Shown here one piece after another: positions 27,738-36,792 of a stretch of DNA of 64,000 bases. This DNA is from ZC4RG30 sp963726085. Lineage in GTDB: Bacteria > Pseudomonadota > Gammaproteobacteria > Steroidobacterales > Steroidobacteraceae. Where the stretch lies: the NCBI GenBank assembly GCA_963726085.1, contig CAVSAR010000004.1, positions 62,001 to 126,000 on the forward strand, given 5' to 3'. Under the pieces are notes generated by a model. The model had not been told where the DNA came from. It did no database searches and saw only the letters and a program-made list of their open reading frames with translations. The translations under genes were made by a program, and so were the position numbers. Each line of letters starts with the position of its first letter. Position 1 is the stretch's first letter.

Positions 27738-28976
27738 ATGCGGCGTGACATCGGTGTCCATGCACAAAGGGATCTGATATTCCGGTGGGCACTGCTGTTG
27801 GGGGTGCTTGCTGCCAGCTTCGCGTTTGTTTCATTCGGTATCGTGGGTCTGGGACGGCACGGGTCGGTGCCTTTCGCTGACGTGCGGTACTGGTACATAT
27901 CCACAGGTATGTGGCTGCATGGCGCAGATCCCTACGATTTTTCTGCCTTTGCGGCGCGTGCGGCGAAATTTGGGAGCGAGGAGATCGATCTATTCGCATA
28001 CCCTCCGACATCAATCTGGCTGGGAGTGCCGCTGCAACTGCTAAGTCTGGCGCAGGCCAAGATGTTATGGGTTGCAATTAATTTGCTGGCGCTGGCTGCG
28101 ATCCTGGCTGGTAGCCTGAAGATGCTCGTACAGTTACGCCCTGCCTCCCTTCCTGACCACCGGCGACTGGAGTACTTGGCGATACTGGCCATCTGCCTCC
28201 TCAGTAGCCCCTACACCATAAATGTCGTCTGGACTGGTAACTCCACTCTCATTGTTACCGCCTTGTTGATGTGGGCGTGGATTCTCTCCTATGAGGGTTC
28301 GGAATGGCTTGCCGGACTTCTGTTGGCCATGGCCACTTCCAAACCGCAGTTGGCCATCCTGCTTGGTCTTTGGTTGCTACTCGATCGCCGGTGGACGACG
28401 CTGCTGGCAGCCGCCATAGCATCGCTGCTGTTGATGTCGGTGCCGCTTGCGACCTTTGGACCCCGCATACTAATTGAGTGGCTCGGTGCCATGTCTGGGT
28501 ACGTTCAACAACCGGCCATCGCTCGGGAGCTCTCGCATAATCTTAATCTCGGCTCCGTTGCAATCGGCTTGGGGGCGCCTCGAGGCGCCTACCTATCGGC
28601 AGCAATGGCGGTTTTCGGCATTTTGGGTTTGGGAGCCCTGTTCGCGGCCCACATGCGCTCGCGGTTGCCAGCACCAGTTCCCTTCGGGCTCCTGGTGCCG
28701 CTGTCGCTGCTTGCATTCTACGGTCGGGATTACGACCTCGCCGCGTGCGCCGGGCTTCTGCTATTGGGAATTCACTACAGCGCGGGCTCTAGCCTGCGGC
28801 AGGCATTGTTGATCGGCGCCTTGGTTGCACTGTACATACCCCATCGCCTCATCGAGCACATCGATTCCACATGGCTGATTTACTGGCGCCCGGTAGTGCT
28901 GTTATTGGTGACTGCCACGGTCATGTCGTGGGTCACCAGTAAATCATCGCCGAGCGTCTCGGTCTCACTTGCCTAG
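27738..28976 (+). CDS. GT87/DUF2029-like membrane glycosyltransferase
   Basis: A 412-residue integral membrane protein. The first periplasmic loop has FADVRYWYISTGMWLHGADPYDF, shown here only as a landmark, which matches the ADV-Y position and GADPY of the polyprenyl-phosphate-sugar dependent GT87 family. About ten helices follow, with SKPQLAILLGLWLLL in the middle. ATG 27738 has a strong ribosome site, AAAGGAG; the longer open frame upstream lies inside the Wzy-like gene. Probably transfers a mannose-type sugar from a polyprenyl-phosphate donor on the outer face. Third gene of the PKS operon. Confidence 0.7.
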   Translation: MRRDIGVHAQRDLIFRWALLLGVLAASFAFVSFGIVGLGRHGSVPFADVRYWYISTGMWLHGADPYDFSAFAARAAKFGSEEIDLFAYPPTSIWLGVPLQLLSLAQAKMLWVAINLLALAAILAGSLKMLVQLRPASLPDHRRLEYLAILAICLLSSPYTINVVWTGNSTLIVTALLMWAWILSYEGSEWLAGLLLAMATSKPQLAILLGLWLLLDRRWTTLLAAAIASLLLMSVPLATFGPRILIEWLGAMSGYVQQPAIARELSHNLNLGSVAIGLGAPRGAYLSAAMAVFGILGLGALFAAHMRSRLPAPVPFGLLVPLSLLAFYGRDYDLAACAGLLLLGIHYSAGSSLRQALLIGALVALYIPHRLIEHIDSTWLIYWRPVVLLLVTATVMSWVTSKSSPSVSVSLA

Positions 28977-29229
28977 ACGAATACTGGCAATTGCCGTGCC
29001 GCTGCGAATAGATCTGATGTCTTCCTGCTAGGTAAGGGCTTTCGCAAAGCGCGATTGCGAAAGGAACAAGACGACCAGCAGCCACCCGCGGTTGGGGGGG
29101 GTGTACGTTGGAGATCAGTGTTGACCCTAGCGTGATGCAGCGGCCATGGTCAGCGCCGCGCTGCCACACAGCCACTCGTGCTACAAGCGCTTGCACCCGC
29201 CATGACACCGGTCCGGTGCAGCCGCACCT
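28977..29229. other. Convergent intergenic region with two inverted repeats
   Basis: A gap between two gene ends. It contains a perfect 9-bp stem CTTTCGCAA/TTGCGAAAG with a 7-base loop (29039-29063), a run of eight G, and a CACCGG-T-CCGGTG palindrome (29206-29218). Either could help end transcription from the GT87 gene or the flippase gene. Neither is followed by a T-run, so they are not classical intrinsic terminators. Confidence 0.45.
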
Positions 29230-30603
29230 TCACTTGATGAAACTTCCCACAACTGTAACCAGGTGCCCCATGGCGTATCCGGCAGGCCATGCAGCCAGGG
29301 CGCCAATTTCCAACCGCCAGTTGTTCAGTCCCAGGCGCGAATTATAGAAGATCATCAGCGGCACAGTTGGCAACGTCTTAAATGCAATGCCGAGCAAGGC
29401 GCCCTGCAACCCCCCCAGGTGATACGCGATCGGAATTATAATCCACGTACCCACCAGGAGGACTGCGCTGAGCGCGCTCAGATACGAGGTTCTCCCGGCC
29501 GCCAGATACGCCGACTGCGCGAGCCCATAGCGCCCGAGAATCATGCTCAGGGAGAGCATCTTGAGCATGTTGCCCGCGGACACGTAGCGCGGATCAAACA
29601 GAAGTCTCACGATCCAGTCGGCGCTGGCAAAAAGCCCGCCGGAAATGAACATGAAGATCAGGTCATTTGGTAGGCGCAGCCTCTGGTACAGGCTCGACAA
29701 CCGCTGCGGACTCTCGCGCGCCGCCTCGCTGAGCATCGGGAAGACCACCGTATTCATGAGGCGATCGCCGGCACCCATTATCACGGTAAACAGGGACAGG
29801 GCTATGGCGTAGAAGCCGAGCACGTCGGGCGTCACCCATGATCCAAGGAGAATCCGGTCGGCATTCGTCGCCAATATGCTGAAAGAAGAAGAGATGACGA
29901 TCCAACGGCCGAAGGTAACGATGTCGCCGGCGATAGCGCGATCCCAAGTCAACTTCATCTTCTGCCCCGGAAGGCACGCATGCGAAAGCAGGACGTGGAG
30001 GATGGCAGACGTCATGCCGCCCGCGATGATTGCCCAGATGGATCGACTCCACCAGGCGATCACCAAGGTCACCAACAGGTTCGCAACCTGACATGACAGG
30101 TCGATGTACGTGATGACCTTCAGCGACATCTGCCGCTGCTGAACCAACGACTTCGGTGAGTTGAAGGAATCGACGAACGTAACGGCGCCCGTGGCGAACA
30201 GCAATATCGGCAGGAGCTTGGCCGTATACACCGATCCCGGTGTAAGCAGGGAAGCCGAGTTCAGAAAATAGATCGCAACGCCGGTAAGTGTCGAGAATGA
30301 CCAGATCAGCAGGCCGCGGAATACCTGCAGACTCCAAATCGTATTGAGAAAGGCAGGTTCGGTTGCCCTGGGGTTCTGAATGACGGATTGGCGGATTCCA
30401 ACGTCAGAAAGCAACGCGAAGATCGTCTGGACGATAGTCGAGATCGACATCACTCCAAACAGATCGGGCGTCAGCAGGCGCGTCAGAATGAGGCTGCTGG
30501 CCAGCCGCAGCAATTGAGAGCCGACGAACCCTACTCCGCTCCATGTGCTGGCCCTGAAGGCCCGTGTCCGCAGTGAGCCGTGGTCCTGAACTGAATCTCC
30601 CAT
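29230..30603 (-). CDS. Wzx/WzxC-type oligosaccharide flippase
   Basis: A 457-residue polytopic protein of the MOP superfamily (polysaccharide transporter). It shows SSLILTRLLTPDLFGVMS and IRQSVIQNPRATEPAFLNT, typical of the WzxC/TuaB branch, and about 12-14 hydrophobic segments. It should flip undecaprenyl-linked repeats to the periplasm for the Wzy-like enzyme. It is a single minus-strand gene between the PKS and NRPS blocks. The ATG at 30603 lies only 119 bp from the preferred NRPS start on the other strand. Base composition looks somewhat lower in GC than its neighbours, as is common for Wzx genes. Confidence 0.87.
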   Translation of the reverse strand: MGDSVQDHGSLRTRAFRASTWSGVGFVGSQLLRLASSLILTRLLTPDLFGVMSISTIVQTIFALLSDVGIRQSVIQNPRATEPAFLNTIWSLQVFRGLLIWSFSTLTGVAIYFLNSASLLTPGSVYTAKLLPILLFATGAVTFVDSFNSPKSLVQQRQMSLKVITYIDLSCQVANLLVTLVIAWWSRSIWAIIAGGMTSAILHVLLSHACLPGQKMKLTWDRAIAGDIVTFGRWIVISSSFSILATNADRILLGSWVTPDVLGFYAIALSLFTVIMGAGDRLMNTVVFPMLSEAARESPQRLSSLYQRLRLPNDLIFMFISGGLFASADWIVRLLFDPRYVSAGNMLKMLSLSMILGRYGLAQSAYLAAGRTSYLSALSAVLLVGTWIIIPIAYHLGGLQGALLGIAFKTLPTVPLMIFYNSRLGLNNWRLEIGALAAWPAGYAMGHLVTVVGSFIK

Positions 30604-30621
30604 TGTGGCAATCGTAGCAGC

Positions 30622-30650
30622 AGCCTGTGGCGGGCACTGTGCCGCAGGCT
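30622..30650. repeat. Inverted repeat in the wzx/NRPS divergent region
   Basis: AGCCTGTGGC and GCCGCAGGCT form a 10-bp stem with one G-U pair around a 9-base loop. It lies just upstream of ACAAAATATC, a possible -10 region for the NRPS. It could be an operator or a leader hairpin. Confidence 0.4.
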
Positions 30651-30721
30651 ACAAAATATCAGCCTCCTGCCAACTTGATGCACCCTTGTGGCCCCCCGAA
30701 GGGGCTGCGATCATAGCCACA

Positions 30722-33700
30722 TTGTCTGAATCAGATTTACATCAGGTCACGCCGCAAGTCGTGGCCCTTGCCGTCAGGAAAGCGATTCCCTTCGGACTAT
30801 CGAGCCGGGAACGCGATGAATCCGCTGTGCTGTTCCCGGACGCGCTGGACTCGTTGCGGATCACCAGCATTGCGACGGCTTTGACCCGCGAGCTGGGCTT
30901 CCAGGTTCCCATTCGCCTGCTGTTTGATTGCCGGACCGTGGGCGACCTGATCGCGGCCATCTCCCGCATCCGCAACAAAGTCGCGCCGCCAGAGTCGCGG
31001 GCCGAATCACTGCAGGCTTCGATCCGGCGGCGCAATCGCAAGCTGTCGTTCGCCCAGGAACGCATGGCATTCATGCATGCGCTGTCGGTGGGTAGCGCCG
31101 CCTACCATGTGGCCTTCGGATTGCGCCTGCGCGGTCCCATCGACCAGCCAGCATTGTCACGCGCAATCGAATCTCTGCCTCGGTACCTGGAGGTTCTGCG
31201 TACCCGCTTTCTCTCGTCGGCCCATGGCATTGTGCCCATGGTCGTGGAGAAGACGCGTTTTCCTCTGCGACTTATCGATGCCGCACCCGGCGAGTCGCTT
31301 CAGGTGGCGACGGAATTTAGCAATGCGCCGTTTGATCTCGAAGCGGGCGACACCGCGCGCGCGGCGTTGATCAGGGAAGACGCAGCATCGGCGCTGCTGG
31401 TATTTGCGCTGCATCACATAGTCGTCGACCAATGGTCGTACGAGCTGCTCCTTGACCTGCTTGCGCGCCTGTACGCCGCGGAACTCCACCACAAGCCACC
31501 AGCACCGGACATCGAGCTGGCGCCATTCTTCGAATACGCCCAGTCGCATCGCTCCTGGTTCCGCACGCAAGCGTTTCACGGGCACCGCGAATACTGGGTG
31601 AACCGGCTGGCGGGCGCCAGGCGCGTCAGTTTCGACACCGACCGCCCGCGGCCGAATGTAGTTTCCTTTCGTGGCGCCCGCCGGCAATTGGCGCTCCCGG
31701 AACAGACCTGGCAACAGCTCGAGGCCGTGGCGAGCCGGGAGCGTGCGACGCTTGCGATGCTGCTGTTCGCCGCCCTCGGGATGCTGTTGAGAAATCACAG
31801 TGGGTGCGATGACCTTGTCATTGGCTTGCCCGTGGCGAACCGCAATCACCGCGACTCGCTCGCCTGCTTTGGCAGCCTGGTCAACACCCTGGCAGTGCGG
31901 ATTGCCCTGGTAGGCGAAGACAGTTTTGCCCGCGTACTTCGCGAAGTGCGGCGGCAATTCTTGGACGCATTTGATCACCAGGACTTGCCGTTCGAGATTC
32001 TCATCGGTCAGTTGCACCTTGAGCGTGATCCCGGGCTTTCGCCACTGTTCGGCGTGATGCTGAACATGCTGAATACACCGCCGGCGGATTTCTCGCTCCC
32101 GGGTATCGCGGCGGAGCGGGTTGAGATCGATCGTTGCGGCGCACAGTTTGACCTGACGCTGACGGTCGACCGCTATCACACCAGATCCGTGTGGTTCGAG
32201 TACGCGACCGACCTGTATTCCGCGGGCACCATTGACAGGATCATGGCTCGCTACGCCGCATTGCTGGATGCGATTTTGGAGGATCCTGGTCGGACATTGA
32301 ACCGTATGCCCCAGCGCACGCGCCGGGAGGCTACCGACATCCGCAGCTGGAGCCTGGGTTCGCCGGAACTGTCGCCGGGCATCCATGTATATGAATTGTT
32401 TGCCGGTGCCGCGACGACGCGGCTCGATCAATGCGCGGTGCGGTGTGGGCTGCAGGCGCTGACCTATGGCGAATTGCAGCGCCGGGCTGCCGCCGTGGCT
32501 GCGGGCCTGAGGCAACTTGCGCCCCAGAGTAGCCGGGTGGGGCTGATGCTGGGGCGTTCCACTGATCTTCCGGTGGCGCTGCTCGGCGCGTTGCTGGCCG
32601 GAGTGACTTTTGTGCCGCTTGACCCGACCTTCCCTGATGAACGGCTGGCCTACATCGCGGTCGACGCGGGCCTGAAACTGATACTCACAGACAGCGGCCC
32701 AGAGACTGGTGATTCCAAATGGGTACCGCAGGGCGTCGTGATGCGCGACATCAACGAACTGGCATCCATCGCCGGGGCTGCGACGGCTTTGCCAACGCGC
32801 CCGGATGATTATCCTGCCTACGTGATCTACACCTCCGGCACCACGGGACACCCCAAGGGCGTAGAGATTTCCGCACACGCGTTGGCCAACTTCCTGCACG
32901 CGATGCGATCGCGGCCCGGCATCAGCGAGACTGATCGCCTGCTGGCGGTTACCACGCTGAGCTTTGACATTTCGCTGCTTGAGCTGCTGCTGCCACTGAC
33001 GGTTGGAGCACAGGTAATCATCGCGAGCCGCGAGCAGGCGCGTGACGGGGATGCGCTTGCCGAGCTGATTCAGGTCAATAAAGTCACGCTGATGCAGGGT
33101 ACCCCTTCGACCTGGTTTCAGCTGCTGGAGTCCGATTGGCAGGGGAGCACGGCACTGCGTGCCCTGGTGGGAGGGGAGCCATTGCCCGAGGAATTGGCGC
33201 GCAGACTACAACCCTTGGTGAACGAACTCTGGAACATGTATGGACCCACGGAGACCACCGTCTGGTCCAGCTGTGCACGCATCGACGACATCGGTCAAGG
33301 GATCACAATCGGCACGCCGATAGCCGGCACGACCATCGAGATTGTCGATGGATGGGGACGCCCAGCGGGAATCGGGATCCAGGGTGAAATCGTTATTGGC
33401 GGCGCCGGACTGGCGACCCAGTACCTGGGTCGCCCGGAACTGACCAGCGAGCGCTTCCAGAACCTGGCCCTAGATGGGGACAGGGCGCGCTACTACCGTA
33501 CCGGGGACATCGGTCGCTGGACGGGCACCGGGCAGATCCGCATTCAGGGACGTTCCGATCGGCAGGTGAAGCTGCGCGGCTACCGTATCGAACCTGGCGA
33601 GATCGAGGCCAGTGCCCTGCGTATTCCCGGAATTCGACGAGCCCTGGTCACGACCCACGCCGAATCGCTACAGGACGTGCGCCTGGCCCTTTATGTTGTG

Positions 33701-34765
33701 CCAAACGGGGCCGCGGCTATTGATCCTGCGGAAATCCGCGGCCAGCTCAAGGCCTGGCTGCCTGACTACATGATTCCGCAATTGATCGTAGCCATAGACT
33801 CAATTCCGGAACTTCCCAACGGCAAAGTCGACCTGCGGCGGCTGGCGCAACTTGCCCCGAGCGCAGTGCACGACTCACCGGCCCTGCCACCGCAATCCCA
33901 GGACGAAGTGATCCTGCATTCGCTGTGGAGGGAACTGCTGGGAATCGAGCGCATTGACCGCGACCAGGACTTCTTCGAGCTCGGCGGGCATTCCCTGCTG
34001 GCGATGCGCCTAGTTACAAGTGTGCGCCAGGAATTGCAGAAGCACTGCACGCTGGCGCAGGTATTCCAGAACCCGACCATTGCCTCGCTGTGCGCCGTGC
34101 TGTCTGATACCGCTCCCCTGACCAGTCGCACGCTGGTGGCACTTCAGACGGAGGGCGACGGCGTACCGCTGTTTTGCATTTGCGGAGTACAGCTGTATCG
34201 ACCGCTGGTGGCCCAGCTTGGCTCGGAATCTCCGGTGTTCGCTACCTTCGTCCCCATGGTGGAAACACTGGACGTCAGCACCCTTGCCCGTGAGTACCTG
34301 CTGACCATCCGCGCTCAGCAGCACGCCGGCCCGTACCGTCTGATGGGATTCTCCCTTGGTGGCGTGCTTGCCTACGAGATTGCGCAACAGCTTCGGGCGG
34401 AAGGCGAGGACGTCCTGCAGCTAATTATTCTGGACAGCGACGTACCCGGAGAGGCTGCCACATCGCCGATCAGGGGGGTGCTGCAAGCACTGCGCCGGGC
34501 ACTAGGATCAACTGTCGAGGCAGGCGCTGGAATACCGGACTATGTGCGAGCGATCCGCGCCTACCGACCGGCACCCTATCCTGGCCGCGCCATTTTTGTC
34601 CGGGCGATGCAGGAAGATCACTTCGAGCCCGGTTACGGCTGGGAAGACTTGATCGTCCAGCTGTCCGTGATCCGGGTACAGGCCGAGCACCTGGCTCTCA
34701 TGAGTGAGGAACGCGTTGCGGAGTGGGCGCCTGCGTTCAGGCGGGCGCTTGTGGAAGGTCACTGA
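30722..34765 (+). CDS. One-module NRPS, ACP-C-A(Gly)-PCP-TE
   Basis: A 1347-residue synthetase. An N-terminal carrier has Ser44 in DALDSLRITS. The condensation domain (about 105-540) has HHIVVDQWS with His231-His232 and Asp236. The adenylation domain (about 580-1010) has YTSGTTGHPKG from residue 703, MYGPTETTVW, YRTGDIGRW and LRGYRIEPGE. By alignment to GrsA-PheA the code is D-I-L-Q-L-G-M-V-W-K, which fits glycine. PCP has Ser1091 in GGHSLLAM. TE has Ser1211 in GFSLGG and His1323. It should join an acyl group on the first carrier to glycine and release or transfer it. The frame opens at GTG 30605, 2 bp from wzx; TTG 30722 leaves room for a promoter and is preferred, with low certainty. Confidence 0.9.
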   Translation: MSESDLHQVTPQVVALAVRKAIPFGLSSRERDESAVLFPDALDSLRITSIATALTRELGFQVPIRLLFDCRTVGDLIAAISRIRNKVAPPESRAESLQASIRRRNRKLSFAQERMAFMHALSVGSAAYHVAFGLRLRGPIDQPALSRAIESLPRYLEVLRTRFLSSAHGIVPMVVEKTRFPLRLIDAAPGESLQVATEFSNAPFDLEAGDTARAALIREDAASALLVFALHHIVVDQWSYELLLDLLARLYAAELHHKPPAPDIELAPFFEYAQSHRSWFRTQAFHGHREYWVNRLAGARRVSFDTDRPRPNVVSFRGARRQLALPEQTWQQLEAVASRERATLAMLLFAALGMLLRNHSGCDDLVIGLPVANRNHRDSLACFGSLVNTLAVRIALVGEDSFARVLREVRRQFLDAFDHQDLPFEILIGQLHLERDPGLSPLFGVMLNMLNTPPADFSLPGIAAERVEIDRCGAQFDLTLTVDRYHTRSVWFEYATDLYSAGTIDRIMARYAALLDAILEDPGRTLNRMPQRTRREATDIRSWSLGSPELSPGIHVYELFAGAATTRLDQCAVRCGLQALTYGELQRRAAAVAAGLRQLAPQSSRVGLMLGRSTDLPVALLGALLAGVTFVPLDPTFPDERLAYIAVDAGLKLILTDSGPETGDSKWVPQGVVMRDINELASIAGAATALPTRPDDYPAYVIYTSGTTGHPKGVEISAHALANFLHAMRSRPGISETDRLLAVTTLSFDISLLELLLPLTVGAQVIIASREQARDGDALAELIQVNKVTLMQGTPSTWFQLLESDWQGSTALRALVGGEPLPEELARRLQPLVNELWNMYGPTETTVWSSCARIDDIGQGITIGTPIAGTTIEIVDGWGRPAGIGIQGEIVIGGAGLATQYLGRPELTSERFQNLALDGDRARYYRTGDIGRWTGTGQIRIQGRSDRQVKLRGYRIEPGEIEASALRIPGIRRALVTTHAESLQDVRLALYVVPNGAAAIDPAEIRGQLKAWLPDYMIPQLIVAIDSIPELPNGKVDLRRLAQLAPSAVHDSPALPPQSQDEVILHSLWRELLGIERIDRDQDFFELGGHSLLAMRLVTSVRQELQKHCTLAQVFQNPTIASLCAVLSDTAPLTSRTLVALQTEGDGVPLFCICGVQLYRPLVAQLGSESPVFATFVPMVETLDVSTLAREYLLTIRAQQHAGPYRLMGFSLGGVLAYEIAQQLRAEGEDVLQLIILDSDVPGEAATSPIRGVLQALRRALGSTVEAGAGIPDYVRAIRAYRPAPYPGRAIFVRAMQEDHFEPGYGWEDLIVQLSVIRVQAEHLALMSEERVAEWAPAFRRALVEGH

Positions 34766-35285
34766 CTTTCTTCCGCGGCCGGATGCGCCCCGGTATGCCG
34801 GTAACCACGCTGTCGGATGGCACATCCTTTACCACTACCGCATTGGCCCCGATCAACACGTTGTTGCCGATGGTAATGGGGCCCAGCACCTTGGCTCCAG
34901 CGCCGATATCCACATTGTCGCCAAACACAGGCGCGCAGGGCTGGCTCGCATGGGCAAGCCCCACTACCACCCCGGTCCGAATTCGACAATTGTCGCCAAA
35001 ACTCGCATAGCCACTTATGACGATGCCCCCGGAATGATCGATCGTGAAATTGCGCCCCAGGCGCACTTCGCAGGGCAGCTCGATTCCCGCTATAATCTGC
35101 ACGATCTTGAACAGGATGTGATAGGCCAGAGAAAATGGCAGCCTCAGGATTGGTGGCCTTATGGAATATCGCCACCTACCAAACCGATAGATAACCATTG
35201 CCCATAATCCCTGGGAACCGAGGCTGCTTCCATGAGCCCGAAAATCGGCGCGTAAATTGTCAAACACCGCGTTGTGGCCTCGCAT
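34737..35285 (-). CDS. Serine-acetyltransferase-like hexapeptide O-acetyltransferase
   Basis: A protein of about 182 residues. A helical N-terminal part (LRADFRAHG, AMVIYRFGRWRY) is followed by hexapeptide turns in about 80-160 (IDHSGGIVISGYASFG, VDIGAGAKVLGPITIG, VLIGANAVVVKDVP) and IPGRIRPRK. It resembles the WcaB/CysE-like group that acetylates EPS sugars and is related to the protein at 11.5 kb. ATG 35285 is used; a GTG at 35300 and a TTG at 35354 are open. Its end overlaps the NRPS end by 29 bp. Confidence 0.78.
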   Translation of the reverse strand: MRGHNAVFDNLRADFRAHGSSLGSQGLWAMVIYRFGRWRYSIRPPILRLPFSLAYHILFKIVQIIAGIELPCEVRLGRNFTIDHSGGIVISGYASFGDNCRIRTGVVVGLAHASQPCAPVFGDNVDIGAGAKVLGPITIGNNVLIGANAVVVKDVPSDSVVTGIPGRIRPRKKVSDLPQAPA

Positions 35286-35379
35286 CCTCCATGTACCCAC
35301 AGCATACCGCCAAGTCCACCTAAAGCGCTGTACAGCACTGCAGACTATGCCCAATTGACTTCAGTATCATCCTAGATTC

Positions 35380-36792
35380 ATGCCGCAACCCCTCCATTTC
35401 CGCAACAGCAGCCTGTCGGTCGCGCTAATCACCGCGCTCCAGTACCTGCTCCCGGGACTGCTGATCGGCGTCACGCTGGCGGCAATCGCCAGGTTCTTCG
35501 AATGGCCCTTCGAACCGTTCCTGATGGGGCTCGCGGCGGTAGCGTGGGTGCTGACGACACTCGTGCTGCGCCCCAACGACCTATACACACCCGAACTTCG
35601 CTTTGCACCTCAGCGCCTGATCGCAAGCGTCTTTGTCCGTTGGGCGGGCCTGGTCATTACGCTGATGGCCATCGGGTATCTCTCCGGCTTGTCCGAGTAC
35701 TACCCCCGCCGGGTGGTCCTGCTCTGGTCGGTAATCAGCCCGTTCGTGGCGTCCGCTACGCTGCTTTGCCTGCAGATGCTGCTGCGGCGTATTGCGTTTT
35801 CACGACACAATCAGCGCAGCGCGCTGATTGTCGGGGTCAACGAGTCCAGCCTCTCCCTTGCCGGCAAGTTGACCCAGCACCCGGAGCTGTGCTCGCGGAT
35901 CCTCGGGTTCTTCGATGATCGCAGCGCAGAGCGGCTGCAGCCACTTGGCGAGTTCCACATTCTCGGCAAGCTTGCCGATATCTCTGATTTCGTACGGCGG
36001 AAACGTGCCGACGTAATCTTCATCGCCCTTCCCATGCGGCACATAGAACGTGTCATGAACCTGCTGGATGACCTGCGGGATTCCACCGCTTCGATCTACT
36101 ATTTGCCGGACGTCTTCTTCTTCGACCTCATACAGTCACGCACGTCAGAGATCGAAGGCATGCCAGTGGTGGCCATGTGCGAGACGCCTTTCTACGGCTA
36201 CCGGGGCGTGCAGAAGCGCGCGACCGATGTCGGCCTGGCATTGCTAATCCTGGCTCTCGCCCTGCCGGCCATGCTGGTCATCGCGCTGATCGTCAAGCTC
36301 ACCTCGCGCGGGCCGGCTATCTTCCGGCAGCGCCGCTACGGCCTCGATGGCAAGGAGATAGTCGTCTACAAGTTCCGCTCAATGCGCGTAGCCGAGGATG
36401 GGGCAGAAATCACCCAGGCAAAGCGCGGCGATCCGCGCACCACTGGCATCGGGCGGATCCTACGGCGCTTTTCGCTCGACGAGCTGCCACAGCTGATCAA
36501 CGTGCTGCAGGGCCGAATGAGCCTGGTTGGGCCGCGCCCACATGCGATCGCCCATAACGAGATGTACCGCAAGTTGATCAAGGGCTATATGGTCCGGCAC
36601 AAGGTCCTGCCGGGAATCACCGGGCTGGCCCAGGTCAGCGGCTGCCGCGGGGAGACCCAGGATCTGGCGCAAATGCAGGCGCGGGTCGCATTCGACCTGG
36701 ACTACCTGCGTCACTGGAGCCCATCGCTGGACCTGAGAATCCTGTTTCTGACAATCCGGCAGATGCTGCTGGGAGACACGAAAGCCTACTGA
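35380..36792 (+). CDS. Polyprenyl-phosphate sugar-1-phosphate transferase (WbaP/WcaJ type)
   Basis: The 470-residue initiating enzyme that puts the first sugar-1-phosphate on undecaprenyl phosphate. Four or five N-terminal helices (about 10-140) come first, then a Rossmann-like CoA-binding segment (ALIVGVNESSLSLAGKL), a fifth helix (about 280-305) and the C-terminal catalytic domain with RQRRYGLDGKEIVVYKFRSM, RRFSLDELPQLINVL, SLVGPRPHAIAHN and GITGLAQVSGCRGET. This layout is that of exopolysaccharide polyprenyl glycosylphosphotransferases. Glucose is the usual substrate of this group but was not determined. Its end overlaps the convergent GT4 by 7 bp. Confidence 0.92.
   Translation: MPQPLHFRNSSLSVALITALQYLLPGLLIGVTLAAIARFFEWPFEPFLMGLAAVAWVLTTLVLRPNDLYTPELRFAPQRLIASVFVRWAGLVITLMAIGYLSGLSEYYPRRVVLLWSVISPFVASATLLCLQMLLRRIAFSRHNQRSALIVGVNESSLSLAGKLTQHPELCSRILGFFDDRSAERLQPLGEFHILGKLADISDFVRRKRADVIFIALPMRHIERVMNLLDDLRDSTASIYYLPDVFFFDLIQSRTSEIEGMPVVAMCETPFYGYRGVQKRATDVGLALLILALALPAMLVIALIVKLTSRGPAIFRQRRYGLDGKEIVVYKFRSMRVAEDGAEITQAKRGDPRTTGIGRILRRFSLDELPQLINVLQGRMSLVGPRPHAIAHNEMYRKLIKGYMVRHKVLPGITGLAQVSGCRGETQDLAQMQARVAFDLDYLRHWSPSLDLRILFLTIRQMLLGDTKAY

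Noticed and set aside
28985..28999. Second GG-N10-GC sigma-54-like match (TGGCAATTGCCGTGC)
   Set aside because: It matches the consensus poorly outside GG/GC and no gene follows on that strand; the next gene is convergent.
31157..32899. Long open frame of 580 codons antisense to the NRPS
   Set aside because: It lies fully opposite well-marked C and A domains, has no family features, and is rich in Gln, His and Arg as expected for an antisense shadow in GC-rich DNA.
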